A DNA stretch of 63,360 bases from Pezizomycotina sp. ARF18 (taxonomy: Eukaryota > Ascomycota), in assembly GCA_002224055.1 (NCBI GenBank), contig AZLU01000234.1, positions 1-63,360 on the forward strand, given 5' to 3'. The number at the start of each line of letters is the position of its first letter. Position 1 is the stretch's first letter. The notes beneath the pieces were generated by a model. The model had not been told where the DNA came from, ran no database searches, and worked only from the letters and a program-made list of their open reading frames with translations. This document shows, piece after piece, positions 34,850 to 48,518 of the stretch. A program made the translations under genes and the position numbers.

Positions 34850-36200
34850 TTAAATCAGTACTCTGTCATGGTTCGTCTGGTATCCCAGCCACTGTCTCGC
34901 TCTTACGATCATGTCAGCAATCGATTTCGCCCAGTGCTCGGATTCCTCATCGATATCCTTTTCCATCCTCTTCTTGGCGTGCTTATTTCTGGTGGGCAAC
35001 CCAGCTTGATCGACTAAATTGAGGCTGGCTTTCGTCGCTGGCGTTGCTCACACGCTCATACGCCCTATCTTGGAGTCGTCTCCATCAGAGGCGTATCAGC
35101 CTTGGTAGTCCACGAGAAGCGGCGATCTGAGGAGCGCCACTGTGGAAAGGACGACGCGCGCTGAACCGGGAGTCTGTGCGGTTTGTTGCTGCATCGGCAC
35201 GTTTCGGAACTTCAGAGGACAACGGGGGTAGGCATGGACATTTCCGGAGGCATCGAGTCGCGTTGGTTCGCAACAACCAGCTTGCGTCCGTCCGTCCGAA
35301 CGCGGGGTCCGTAAGCGTAAGAGGACTTGGGGACTTCATGCTCTCACCCGGATCGATTGCCGCTCATGGTTCGAAAGATCTCACGGATCCTTGGCCTCGC
35401 TTGATGGTCACTGCCTCCGCGAGGACGAGCCGTCATCTTTGGGATCTTCGAAAGGGTTCTTGGTCGCGTTTTCGTCAGAGAATGGTCTGAGCTATCCTGG
35501 CGCTTCTTTATAGGCAACGGGTTCCTAGAGCGCGCCCCCACTGACGGGAACCTCATTGACCTATCGCTGACCTGCGAAGACCTTTCTACTGCTGCCCTAG
35601 CGGCTTTGCAACCACCCTCGTTTCTCGCTGTATTGGCCATAAAGCGTCGTCACCCGCTTTCCATCATTCCCGCCTTGCTTCGTCGAGGTCGAGATTCCGG
35701 GTTCCGTTGTTATTGTTGTATTTGGACGGAGAATTATTCCGCTCTTCTCGGATGAGTGAAGAAACCGTTCGGCGGTGGAATACCATCGTCCGATGAATCT
35801 CCGTCCGAATAACTTGAAGGATCGTACTTGGTGGGAAGCCGGTTCTTATCAAGTACATCATGAACAGAGTGACACAGGAGGATAATTCCCACTAGAGCCC
35901 GTTTGCGACGGGAAAATAGTCAGCCAAGTGAATTATTAAAAAATTTGTTTCCTAAAGTTTTTTTTTCTGGTGTAAACATACACACGAGTCCTCCTGCGAT
36001 TCCCAATCCGAGAGCCAGGTGGGGCAGCTGCACTGAGATGACACCACTGTCGCTGCATTTTGCGGCCGGCTGTATCCTTACTGGCGATGAGCTTGCGCTT
36101 GGTCCTGCCGTTGGACTCGCTACAGGCGAAGCAGCGCGTTGTAATTTTCACCTTTGCCAGTTTGAGCCGGCAGCAAGCTAGAAGACGATACCGGGTTTGG
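34850..36200 (-). CDS. unrecognised single-pass membrane protein, partial model
   Basis: Minus-strand coding signal in pieces. At 36190-35950 a frame reads ASPVASPTAGPSASSSPVRI, then a membrane-like segment HLALGLGIAGGLVCMF, then the charged TPEKKT. At 35880-35740 it reads HDVLDKNRLPTKYDPSSYSD and GDSSDDGIPPPNGFFTHPRR. At about 35440 it reads DENATKNPFEDPKDDGSSSR. The C-terminus is clean: KASLNLVDQAGLPTRNKHAK, EKDIDEESEHWAKSIADMIV and RARQWLGYQTNHDRVLI, stop at 34850-34852. A Ser/Pro-rich outer part, one membrane span and an acidic disordered tail would suit a surface sensor or adaptor, which is inference. The upstream start is not found; it may lie as far up as 36650. Confidence 0.4.
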
Positions 36201-39200
36201 CTAGTCAAGAGATCTCAAAGTTAGTCTACACGGAAAAAGACAGTGAAAAACGTAAAGCACGAGTAAGGTTTATTGGGCCCAAGGTATATCATTATTTTAA
36301 ATGTCAGAGGGGCAGTATGAATGGATGAGTAACTTTTTTGACAGAAGAAATGGTATATATACCCATATTGAGCTTACTAACTAACCTTTCCAGTCTCAAG
36401 TTCATCATGACCATGTGAGCTATAATATCGAGTTGGGGAGCTTTCGAATCGTCGCCCGTTGCCTGCCGTTCATCCTCCTCCTTTCCTTTATATTGTACTT
36501 CTTATCTTATCGTCATCCTCGTCCTCGCTGTCATCAGAGTCGGACTCATTGTCTGCCCTCTTCGAAAGAGCTTCGAATTCACCCTCTGCCTTCGAGACCC
36601 GCAGGAATGGCTCCTACTGTGCACCGAGAGCCACCGCCATTACAACTCTTTAAAGAGATCCTCGTCCCATAGTTGATTCGCTCCTAAAGGCCCTTGTTTC
36701 CTTCTTATTTTCTTTCTTTCTCTACAGATCAAGGTCTGATCCTTCGGGTTTGATTAAATCGCCTTTAATTTGTAGTACTTTCGGGTTTCAATATGTAAAG
36801 ATATTGCTTTCAACTGGCGAGTATCACGATCCAGTCGTGAGGTCCTTTTTCGATAGTCGGATTGCTTCAAAAACAGGAAACTCGCCTTCGTTCTTTGTCG
36901 TCGTAACCGGTGGTTCTTCAATCGCTGCGACTTTCCTCGGCCTTGGAGATTTTCCTCGCGGAGGACGATGAAGTGGATAAATAAATAAATAAAAAAAAAA
37001 AAAAAAAAAAAAAAAAGATAAAACTAGAAGAAACAGCAATAACATTAAGAGGACCACCAGGGGACGAATCGAACAGAAAAGCTGAAAGAAAAAGAGAAAA
37101 AGAAATACAGAGGAAAATAATAATAAATATCAAAAAACGACGCCGCGGTGGAATCCAGCACACCGAATAGAAAACAAGAAAAGAAGGAAAGAAAGAGAAG
37201 AGAAGAAGGAGACAAGTATAAAAGAAAAGAAAATAAAAAGGGAATATAGAGGGAGATAGCAGTTAGAGCCAAGACCTGACGGTGTATCGGTCTTGTGTGA
37301 AAATGTCCCGAAAGAGGCCTCACCTCCACTGGAGCTGCTCCCCGTGAGAGGCGTATGTTTCCATTCACGGGAGATAAAAAAAAAAGGAAAGAAAATAAGG
37401 GGAATCCAATAGGCCCTTTATTGAGAAAAAAAAAAAAAAAAAGGAAAGAAGTCTTATAAACAAGAATAGAAAAAGGAATATAAAAAAAAAGTATTTCGCA
37501 AGAGAATAAAGGAATAAGGGGGGCTTATCTTTTTTTTTTTTCTGGAGACAATTCATGTCTGATAGTTGTGGTTCATCACCCTGTCACCCCCCTCCCTCTG
37601 TGTGCCTAGCTTTTCGTAACCGGTTGATACTGTCCGCTATATAAAGTAGAAAGAATATAATAAGGGTATCTATTCTTCATTCTCTTCTATCTTAAATAAA
37701 ACAACGACAACGATGACAAGTTACAGAGTGAAGATAGTGAGTGGTATAAGATAGTAATGGCTAAATCGAGTCTCTCCGTAGGTGACAAAATATCAGAAGA
37801 AGAATGATAGGCAGGTAGTTAGCAGAGAGTAAAAAAGAGTACTAGTGCTATTATTTTTGCTACAGAAAAGTTGGAATAAAGAATTCTGCTGGGGGGGAAG
37901 CGTGTGGTGCGTGGTCCCTTGCAGGCCGAAAGGAGAAGCGGCTAAACAGCTAATAGAAAAGGGAAAGACTGGTCTTGCTCACAATTTATTACGTACTTGA
38001 TTGCTTTTTTTTTTTTTTTTTTTTTTTTTCTTGACTTATATAAATAATATTTATTTCGAATCTATATATTTATACTACTTAGTACTTATATATTTATTTT
38101 ATTTTAACTCCACGATACTTATTGGGCTTCGTTGCAAAAGCAAGTACTTAGGTGGGTATTTATGACATCCTTCTAGATACATTCTACCTACTTAGGCTCA
38201 ATTATTCATATCCGTCACGGAGAAATAACATTATCCACTGGAAGGTATGAAACTGATTTTTTTTACCTAGTTTGTTTAAGCACTACTTTACATATTTATT
38301 GGGAAAATAGATTATAAAGTGGTAACGTGGATACCAGTATTCCAGTATTCCATATTCTCCTTAACAAAGTTAGACAAAAACTTACGGCAACTCGTTACTA
38401 CTTCTCCTTATTCCTCGTTCACATTCTTCAGGAAGATGGATAACGACTTTAAACAAAGACGAAAGGCATTCGTTCGCATTTGAAGGAGCCTCGGAATCAG
38501 AGGCCGAATTGCTCTAACATTAACCTGCTCCAGTACTTGCTTTAAACCCATGGATGTGACCCTGACACTTCTTGGCGAAACGAGCCTGAGGCGAACAAGG
38601 ACCCTCAAGGCGCTCGCAACAATTTAATGCCACCCGCTAGTATCGGGAGCAGTAGTAACACACACACACGTGGGATATTTCCTTTTTTTTTTTTTTTTTT
38701 TTTTGCCGCGTTTCAGACAAATGAGAAGCTTGTGTCGTAACCAAAACGACTCTTTTAGAATATTAATATTTTGTGAAGATATATATTATTATTTATTTCA
38801 TTATTTTTTGGAGTCCAACGCGGAGCGATGGCTCTTGTTCTTGATCAACAAACAAACGAGCAGGTTTGTTTATAGTTACCTTGCCATCACAATTTGTACA
38901 GGATTATGAGGGCACTCGATTGCAAACTTTGACTTCATGAATGGGGGGATACCTGAACCGTCTTCTCGAGGTCATCTTAGACTCTGAGTTCCCTCGAGAA
39001 GAGTAAATGAAGACGGTACCGGAGTCGTTCAAATATTTCATAATAGAAGAATGATCCAAGGAAAGAAAGTAAGCTTCAAAGCAAAAAGTAATATGCAAAG
39101 GCCCCACATTTCTTGGGATTCCTCGATTCGAAGGCAAACCAAGCTTTGTCAAGCAAAATGATTGATAACTGTCAGTCAGTTAGTCTCCTCTCGATTAGTA

Positions 39201-41155
39201 CAGCTTGGCCCCTTTTATAAAAAGGCCCTGTCTCGAAGCTTTTTCCGTTCCGTTTCGAAATCGACTTCTTTGGAGAAGCGGGCCCTTAAAAAGATATATA
39301 CGGATACATGCTGTGCACCCGTAGTGCATATATACCAACATAGATTTTAGATCTAAATATACGAAAAAAAATTTTTTTTGTTGCGGTTGGACGATGCACA
39401 ACTGGGGTCCTTTTTGTCTCATTTCGTGACAATTGACAAACACTCTGACAGCTTGCCGAAGATCCTACCTTGGCTCCTCTTCGAATAGGGTCTCTTTTAA
39501 ACAATGCAAATGTCTCTCCCATACTTAAAAAGAGTTTATCGTATATGAATATATATAAACATTACTTATGTTCGTTCATTGTCAAATGGAATTAAGATCC
39601 TGCCAATTTTTTTCCGATCATATGCCGAACGGTCCTTTACATCTCGATTTCGTCTTGGCTTCAATGTGCGAATATATAACATCTAACGCGACTGGTGAAA
39701 TTTTAGTAAGTATCCATAACCAATGTCTGCCATATGACATGCGTATTGTATATATATTTAAAAAAAAAAAATTTACTTCATAATTCGCTGGCGAGCACGA
39801 TAGGCACAGTATAGAGATGGAGATTAAGATGGTGATATTAGTAAGTAAAGTTCAAGTTACGTATAATTTGCAAGAGCAATTTGATCCCCGAGGGCAGCCA
39901 CACTCGATTCCTTTTTAATAGGATAAAAAGGTGGATCACAGCTACTATGTAGTATCATCGATCACGATGGAAAGTAAATATCACAATTGAATATTAAGTC
40001 CATATTATACTCTGCGGAGTTCCTTGCATGAATAGTCCTATCTGATAGCAATAAAAAGACTAATGAATATACAATTGCCTCAATCCTATCAGCTTTATCT
40101 AGCTTTATACTTCAGTATTCCTTTGTACAATTTCCTAGCTTTCTTTTTCATAAGATATCTAGTACTTAGTAAATTAGTATGAGTCGAATTCTCTCTGTAT
40201 ACAGAGGCATATCTGGGTAGATCTACTGTTCCCACTATAGGCCTCGGCCGCCGCTAATTGACGAAAATCCCACTCCTCAAATTGAACTTGTCGTTCATAT
40301 TCCTTTCCTTTCCATTTTTTCGTATACTAATTTTATATAATATTATTTTATATTTGTCGTTGCTGTGGGTGTTGTTAAGACGTTCTTAGACGGAGATTTT
40401 GGTTTGGTTTATCGCTGAGGTCCAAAACCAGAGGGGTGAAGCTTATCTACTTTATTACCGCTCCATACTTCTCGACTTCTTGGCTTACTCGTTCATTTTC
40501 GAGCTTCGATCTCACGCGGAGCAGCTCCCTTGACAAATTCCTCCGTTGCCTCCCTCCTCCGCCTTCAACCTCTTCCTAGCCCCATCTTCTCCTCTCCCTT
40601 CTCCCTTCTCTACACAATACCCAGAGATTTGCCCTTCATTCAAGCCATCTTCTACACCCCAATTACATCGCCATCAATATCTTTCATCAGGACAATCTGT
40701 ACTGTTGCGGATTCTTTTCTGCATCAACCAGCTCCAAATTCAGAACGAAGGTGATATTAGACGCAGTACCGGAGATGGATAGAGTAAAGGGGTCGATTTA
40801 AACTTCCGAATTCACTTCCTGTTTACTAAAGTCAATTCATCAACGAGGTTCTTTGTATCGTTTCCGATCAAATTTATCACCATTTCGGCGGTTCAAGTTG
40901 TATAACCCTCGTCTTCACCGGCTTATTTCAGGTGCGTTGATGTTTCACTCCGATATAATTAGCAGCAGTAGTATCATTACACTATTTGTTTGATTTCGCG
41001 TCCCTTTGTTCATGACCAGAATTACTCGTTACAATAAACAGCTACTTTCCAAGATAGAGAAGAAGAGTCCGGCGCAGAAACCTCCTCCTTTGTTTCCTGT
41101 TCAAACCTTATTTTTTAATCATTTAATATTTTTCTTCGTTTTTCTCTTTCCTTTC
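36201..41155. other. long spacer upstream of CUL4
   Basis: Mostly non-coding. A minus-strand acidic stretch at about 36510-36640 (AEGEFEALSKRADNESDSDD) may be an upstream exon of the membrane-protein gene. Otherwise there are A26 at 36991-37016, T25 at 38005-38029, T22 at 38683-38704, and several CTTAGTA-like strings at 38080-38200 and 40160. The final part is the CUL4 promoter and leader. Confidence 0.5.
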
Positions 41156-43646
41156 ATGCCTGAGCCAGGTCTACCGTCGGCCAAGTTGATACCGGAGGCT
41201 CCAACCAACCGACAAATTTGAATTCGAAGACGCCACAAAACGGAGCTCTCCCACCCAACTCTGACATACCCTCCTCACCCCAGCTTTCACAGTCGCAGCC
41301 GTCGTCCCAGCAAGCTACGATTCCGGCCCTTTCGCGTCTGCAAAGAGGCTCAGATCGACAAGCCCGCCGAACGAACCGCCGACGAACGTGGCAATGCCGC
41401 GACTACCGCGAACGCCTCCCTACGGCCATGGCGGCAGCTTCTGGCGGCGGTAGCAACAACTATATCGACCTCACCAATGCGGAAGGTTCCTCCCGGCCGT
41501 TCAACAACGTCCACGGCAAAGTACCGATGAAACGCGACGTACCCGCCATATTCCCTGCCAAGAACGGCGTGCGGAAGCTCGTCGTCAAAAATTTAAAGCA
41601 AACACCGCGGCTGTGCCGGACGAATACGTGCAGAAAACGTGGGAGATGCTGGACCTCGCATTGACGGCCATTTTCAACGAACAAGATAAGCTTTAGTAAA
41701 GAAGAATTGTACAGGGGCACGGAGAACCTGTGTCGGGCAGAAAAGGCGCCGTTCGTGTATGAAAATCTAAGGTCGAGATGTGAGCAGTACACTCGGGTCC
41801 GATGAAAGCGGCACTTTTAGAAAAGACTGGAAGGACGATGAGGAGATTGTAAAGATCATTGACTCCGCCTGGGAGAAGTGGTGTAGGCAATTGGTAAGAT
41901 ACCTTTAACGCCGCCCTGGAGTCTGAAGGGCCCGTGGAAATACTGACGATTTCTTTTACATATATAGATGGTGATTAGATCCATATTTTTTTACCTTGAT
42001 CGGTCGTACCTACTATCGTCGAAGCTGCCTTCAATATGGAAATGGGGCTGAAGCTGTTCTCCACACATTTGGTGACCTTAGCGCCATCCAGCCAAAGCTC
42101 CTCCACGGCATATTTGCGCTTTTTGAGAGGGACCGCAAGCTTCAGCTAGATCCCGAATCGGCAAGCCTGCTTGTATCCGGTATCCGCATGATTTCTAGCT
42201 TAAATCTATACTCGACGGTGTTCCAACCGGATTTCCTCTCGGCTTCGCGCAAGTATTATTCAGCCTGGCTGACGAAGAATCCGGCCAAGCTATTGCAAAG
42301 TATATAGCAGAGTGCGGCAGCCAAATCGATAGGGAGATCACAGGTGCGACAAATTCCACCTGGACTCGATCACGAAGCGGGAGCTAGTGGCGATTATTGA
42401 AGATGCCATGATAAGAGAGCAAATGACTATTCTTAAGGACCGGGATAGTATTGCCGACCTCATCGATAAGAAGGACTACGCATCTCTGACCACGCTCTAC
42501 TCGCTTTCAACCGTGTAGATAACGTCGGGGAAGCGTTGGCGCCAGCTTGGCAAAAGTATATCTTGGATCGTGGCTCTCAAATCGTGACCGACCAGGAACG
42601 GGAATCAGAAATGGTGACGAGGTTGCTGGATCTGAAGACATCACTTGATTGTATCTGGCGCGAGTCGTTCCGCAAGAACGAGTCTCTGGGTCACATGCTG
42701 CGCAAATCCTTTGAGAATTTCATTAACGAACAGAGGAAGGGTGTCAGCTACCAGTCTAATTCGAAACCTGCGGAGATGATCGCGAAGTACATCGACCTCT
42801 TGTTGAGGTCTGGTGTAAAGGCATTGACAAGCGTTGCAAACTCGTCGGCGACTGAAACCACCAAGAAAAACCCGCGGCTGGTGGCGATGAGGATGCTGAA
42901 TTAGCCACTCAGCTCGATAATGTTCTGGACTTGTTCCGCTTTATCCAAGGCAAAGACGTTTTCGAAGCGTTTTACAAGAAAGATCTGGCAAGACGTCTGC
43001 TGATGGGACGGAGCGCGAGCGCGATGCCGAAAGAAGCATGCTGTCCAAATTGAAGACAGGTAGGTCGATCTATCACCTTACATCTAACTTTCAATATTTA
43101 TTGTGCTTTACACTCACCTATAACAGAGTGTGGATCTGGCTTTACGCTCAACCTGGAAATCATGTTCAAGGACATCGACCTTTCAAAGGAATCCATTACA
43201 TCCTTCAAGATTCCAAGGCCAGCCAGGAGAAATCACACGGCGTAGACCTGTCCGTGAACATATTGTCGCAGGCGGCGTGGCCTACGTATCCTGATACAAC
43301 AATCACGCTCCCCGCACACCTCGCTCAGTATCTAGAAACCTACCACGAGTTCTACAATTCGACGCACAACGGCAGAAAGCTAATGTGGAGACATGCCCTC
43401 GCTCACTGTGTTCTTAAGGCGAACTTCCCGAAGGTGGGAAAAATCATTCATCCGAGTAGTACTTTTATACGATGGTGTGGACGTAGTCAACTTTTACGGA
43501 ATCTAATTAGTATTCTCTTGGAATGAAAATAACAGGGCAAAAAGAACTCGTCGTCAGTGCTTTCCAGGCGGTTATACTGTTGCTGTTTAATGACAATTCT
43601 ACCCCCTTGTCGTACCAATACATCAAAGAGGCGACATCATTAAGTA

Positions 43647-43681
<35 letters not shown>

Positions 43682-44240
43682 GGACTACTAGAGCTGAGCT
43701 TGCGCTAACCGCACTTTCGCCTTACAGCGGACAGAGAATTGCACGGACACTGCAGTCCCTCGCTTGCGGCAAGTTCAGGGTCCTCGCCAAGTCACCGAAA
43801 GGTCGGGAGGTCGACAAGGACGACAAGTTCCTTGTGAATATGAACTTCCACGACCCCAAATTCCGGATAAAGATCAACCAGATCCAGCTCAAGGAAACGA
43901 AAGAGGAGACGAAGCAGACACACGAGCAAGTGCACCAGGACAGGCAGTACGAAACCAAGCGGCCATCATCGGATCATGAGAGCAGGAAGACAGTCAAGCA
44001 CGTCGACCTCGTGCAGCAGACCATCGAGCAGACGAAGAAGAGGGGCATGCTGGACGTTGCCGATATTAAGAAGAATATTGAAAGGTGAGTGAGAAGTCCT
44101 CATATTTTTTTTTAAAGAGAAAAAAGTTTTTTTTTTTTTTAAATTTCGAGTGCTGATACTGACATGTAACCATTATGCAGGTTGATTGATAAGGACTACA
44201 TGGAAGGAAGGAAGGGAATGTATATCATTACGTAGCATAA
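41156..44240 (+). CDS. CUL4: Cullin 4, scaffold of CRL4 ubiquitin ligases
   Basis: Scaffold that joins DDB1-type adaptors to the RBX1 RING protein; CRL4 acts in replication control and DNA repair. After a low-complexity Ser/Gln/Pro start come the CUL4-like entry [15 protein letters not shown] and [20 protein letters not shown], then [20 protein letters not shown]. The cullin repeats follow. The cullin homology domain has [46 protein letters not shown] and [20 protein letters not shown]. The winged-helix tail has the neddylation region [20 protein letters not shown] (after repair) and ends NVYHYVA, the usual cullin C-terminus, at 44240. A T32 tract lies in an intron at 43649-43680. Missing bases occur near 41640, 42330, 42890, 43240, 43974, 43979 and 44200. 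The start is uncertain. Confidence 0.92.
43649..43680. repeat. T32 tract in a CUL4 intron
   Basis: Thirty-two T follow the GTAAG donor within two bases. The acceptor CAG is about 47 bases downstream of the tract. Confidence 0.85.
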
Positions 44241-45187
44241 GAATAAACAATATATATTTATCTATTATTTATTCTTTTCTCTTTAGCTGCTACAATGGTG
44301 AATATATATACAGCATGTTTTTTTCCTCCTCCTTTTTCCTCGCCTTTGGGTATTTCTTTTTTTTTTTTTTTTTGGACAGATTTTTCTCCCCTATAGCGAC
44401 TCTCATGTTACCGGTACCTGAATTGTTTAGGTCTGGTTTTGATAATACGGGTACATATTAACGTTTACATGTGTTTACGGGATAAATTGGCGATGTATCT
44501 GTTGTCCCCTTTTTTTTTTTGGCCTTACCCTAACGTTTCCTTCACATGATTTGCAACAAAGGTATCGTTGCAATCAATCAAAACTGCAAATACGAGTCTG
44601 ATAATGCATTAATGACAAACCTCCTCATTACAAGAGCGAAGAAATTATAGCAAATGCGAAAAAATCAATTCAGCTATAGCTAACTCGAATTTTAATGAGA
44701 GAGTGTGTTCGGCACTGCTGCCATGAATATATTCTACATTGGAAATACAAAGAAAAAGAATTACAATAAAAAAAATTTTTCAAGTCTCGTACTCATTCAT
44801 ACATGAACCGCCTCGTTACTAGTAGCGCCTGCCACAAAATGAAAATATAAAGTCTGTGTATGTGGTGATTTCGCTAAACGACAAATGGACGATGGCATCA
44901 AAGATAAAAATGTGCAAATAGCCTTAATAATGCGACATAAATAGACAGGAAAGAATAGGGGAAAAAAAGGCAATCTAAAGAGAAGAAAAGAAGCAAACAA
45001 GAAGCAGTGGATAAGTGTTATGCAATGGATGGTGGTATGGAGAATTAAGAGGAAAAAAAAAAAGAGAAAAAAAAAGAAAAAAGAAAACAAGAGTAAGAAT
45101 ATAATTAGGATGATTGGGTGTTATTTCGCGGCGCTTCGTGTGGTTCCCTTCTCGTGTTTAAGCCTTCCGCCGCAGCTGTCATAACGC
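44241..45187. other. convergent spacer CUL4/DPB11
   Basis: Shared 3' region with T runs at about 44359 and 44511 and an A-rich patch near 45055. No gene is supported. Confidence 0.5.
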
Positions 45188-48100
45188 TCAGCGCCTCCCC
45201 TTTAGCATTGCATCGCCTTCGTGCGTCTTCACCACACCCAGTTTCTCCAGTATCTTCCTCTTTTCCATCTGCGCTTCCGGGTCGGCGTAGTGTATAGCCT
45301 GCGAACCTAGTATACCGTTCGGATCCATGTCGTCGAGGGCAGAATACTCTTCCAGGCTGTTATTGTTGTTGGTGTTATTGCTCAGGGAGATTCCGTCGCG
45401 GCGCCTAACGAGGCAGGCCCACCACCGGCTTCATCGATACTAAGGCTGGAGTGTGTGGAGCTAGCGCACGACAAGGCGGCGTGAGGCGCGGCAGCGGATT
45501 ACCCGAAGGTGCACGCCCTTGCAGACGGCCGCGCAGGCGCCTCGACCTATTGTTGGTGCTATGATGGCTACCGGTGCTTGTGGCGGACGCTTGCTGCTGC
45601 AGCTTCAGGAGCTCGGAGAGGTTCTGCATGATGCTCGGCGCGAGATCTGACTGCGGAGCTTGCTGCAATGCAGCCTTCGCTGTCGTTGCCGTTGTTGATG
45701 TTGGCTTACCCATGACAGATGCTGTGCCTGGTTTTGTTGGCGAGGTAGGCTTTTGAGCTGAAGTATTGACGGAGGTGGTAGTAGTGGTTGTGAGAGGTAA
45801 CGCGTAATGGGTTGGAAGTCTATTTTGCCGGGCATTGTGTCTGCTTTTAGGCGGCTTGCCACTGTAGTGGTGGGCATAACGCTTTATTGGGTGTAGGTGA
45901 TCCCTTCGAACGCTTCGGCGCGGGAGCGGGGGCCGGACTTGATCGCTTCACTGCGCTACGGGGAGGAGCGAGATCTGCCGGCTCGCCTTCCTCAAAAATA
46001 AAAGGTCCCGAATCGTCATCCTGCGGCCGTGCCGGCTCAGGAGGTGGCGACGCACTCAACCTCGAGTCTTCAGTCGACTTGTCACTCTCCGGTATATCGA
46101 ATGCTGGGAACTCGTGCTCGTTTAACCGCCGTTCAGTCTTTTTACAGCTCGCCAGCCATTTCGGAGATACAATAAAGCAGCAGGCAAGTTGAACGCGGCC
46201 TTGTACTCGGGTGAAGTATCGCAGCTCGTCTTTGAGATGTGTAGCAGGTGTGTCGGTGAAGGGTTTTTAATTGCACCGAATCGACTACTTTGGCACCGAG
46301 TGAGATTGCTATCGATCGGAGTTTTGCTTCATGATTTTTAGTCTCGAGCTTACGCATACGACGCAGTCTGATAAAGCTTTCCTATTTGTCGGTCCCTCTG
46401 CAGCTTTGCTCCAGCTTTACCTCCGTTTTTGCTGCCTACTCTCCTTCCTCACCGTCCGCCGAAAGTAAATATTTATCGAAGGGAAGACATTCCCTTCAGA
46501 TATACACTGCAAGAGCCACCGATCAGTGACCACGGGAATATTCCACTCGAAAGCGGCTTCCATTTTTTCTCGCTTTTGTGATAATCTCTTATGATTTACA
46601 ACCAATAACGCCGTTTTCCGTGTGAATTCATCATGCCATGTTGCGCCTGCGTGCATATTAGCATCCATTGCTGCGATAGTAGAGTAAAATATAGCCAAAC
46701 CAAGGTATTAAAAACTTACCGGCTTCCTTAATAGCTCTGCTCATGTGTAAAAAATCCACGTCGGAAATAAGGATATTGATATCGAGAGTTTCTCAAACCC
46801 TATCCTCCAATCAATACATGGTTTTTATAGTTTCGAGCCTTTTATTTTTCAATTTTACATACCGAGAATGGGTAACCTCTTGAACGGCCGCAGTAGTGGA
46901 AAGTCATCTGGGTCGACGAACTCCTTCGTATGCATGCACTTCTCTATCCACCAAAACGTAGCAATCTGGACCGCGCGGGAGCTGTCGGATACTTTGGGGC
47001 ACCCGATGCTGGTAAGGAGGCAGGGACTACGATAAAGAACCGAGAAACCCGAGCGCCTAACAGAGCTGGCAGCGACGAGTACGTCTCTCCGTCGAATGAC
47101 CGGACGGTACTACGAAGTACTAGAGTCTACAGTGATTATACGGGAAGTCTTAAGCGGATGCCTCGGTATGGAAAATAGATTGAAGGAGGCTGCTTGAATA
47201 GGATTAAGATTTATAATTTACCTTCTCAGAGTCGAAATTGTAAATATAAAACCCCATGTCGGCAAACATGCCGCCCGACGTGTGCATGTTGCTAAGAGTA
47301 GCAGCTGAGGCGACCGTTGTGGCATTTGTGAGACTAGGAGTCTTCTCACTCGGCCTCTGCGCCGCTGTATGCGGGTCGTTCATCGGAGATGTTTTCGCTT
47401 CGTTTACCGCAGGCTTTTCGACCTCGGGAATTTCCGTTATACTCACATCAGCTATCGTGAGCGAATCCCTTCCTCCCATTCGTCACGCTTCGCCGCCTTC
47501 GGAGCCTGTGCTTGCCCGATAATATCTCCCCATAAACCGGTCGCCTGTGCACCCAACTTCTCAAGATGCAGTTTTCCTTATCTTGCGTTTACCAGGATCG
47601 ATAAGCTCTCCCGTGCCATTACCGCATCTGCCGTCACCATCTCGTCCGGCACCATCGATTTTCTCTTCTTGAGGTTTGGCCGCGCCCAGGCGTCCCTGCC
47701 ACGTCCGTCTCTGGAGCAAAGGGTCGTACAGCTGTTCTTCCAGGGCCATGCCTCGCTCTATGCTTTCGTACAGCCACTCGGGTGATACGACCTTGATGCC
47801 CCACTGCTTCGCAAACTCATACTTCTTTCCCTTCGGTGTCGCAGCAACGAGGTGCGTTATCGTCTTGGTGAGGTCGCCGTTGTAAGTCGCGCCGTGTTGA
47901 CTAACTAGGGTTGCTAGCTTCTTTCGTTCCTCTAAAAAAGCAGTTTATGAGAACAAGATGGTGAGCATTGGTTATTTCAATTTGTTCGGTTCCGTTTCAA
48001 AGCAAAGCAGATATATCCCGAACCTTCGCTCAAGTTTGTCCCGCATATTCTAAGCCAGCGAGAGCTGGGAATGCGTGTTGCTCCTCAAGCTTCGCCAGCA

Positions 48101-48518
48101 GTACGTCGTCACCTTTTATCCAGAGCTCCCGAACGGCGTCGATGAAACTTGAGGTCATAGACTTGACGTCAGGCCGCTGGCGCGCGACGTATTTGTATTT
48201 AGGCGTGTCGCTGTCCCCGACGATCAGGTGGGTGGCGTCCGATGTTAGGTCCTGCTTCCAGACGGCGCCCATTTCGGCGGCTTTGCTGCACAGATCGGAC
48301 TATTATACATGGCACGGAATTGAGAAACGAGGATGAAATGGCAGACTGGTAAGCACGGTTCTTTTTTTTCTTTCTTCCTCTAGGCTGGATTTCATCGAGA
48401 AGTTGATCGATTGTAGAAAGGTAGATCTTACCCTGACATCGTGAGCGATCGACGTGAAACAGAGGACGACACCAGCAAGAGGGCGTGAAGTTCGAGTAAA
48501 ATCTTGCTCATCTGCCAT
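45188..48518 (-). CDS. DPB11/RAD4/TopBP1-type BRCT scaffold
   Basis: Multi-BRCT scaffold that starts DNA replication (binding phosphorylated Sld3/Sld2) and activates the ATR-type checkpoint. The start at 48518 gives MADEQDFTRTSRPLAGVVLC, opening BRCT1, with THLIVGDSDTPKYKYVARQR and FIDAVRELWIKGDDVLLAKL. BRCT2 has LATLVSQHGATYNGDLTKTI, THLVAATPKGKKYEFAKQWG and VVSPEWLYESIERGMALEEQ. BRCT3 has MFADMGFYIYNFDSEK and IEKCMHTKEFVDPDDFPLLR. BRCT4 has KREKMEAAFEWNIPVVTDRW and LLQCISEGNVFPS. A disordered tail with Pro/Lys/Gln follows, ending near HYADPEAQMEKRKILEKLGV at about 45230. Two BRCT pairs and this tail fit fungal Dpb11/Rad4. The stop at 45188 is one of two options; another frame runs to about 45105. 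Several single-base breaks are present. Confidence 0.9.
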
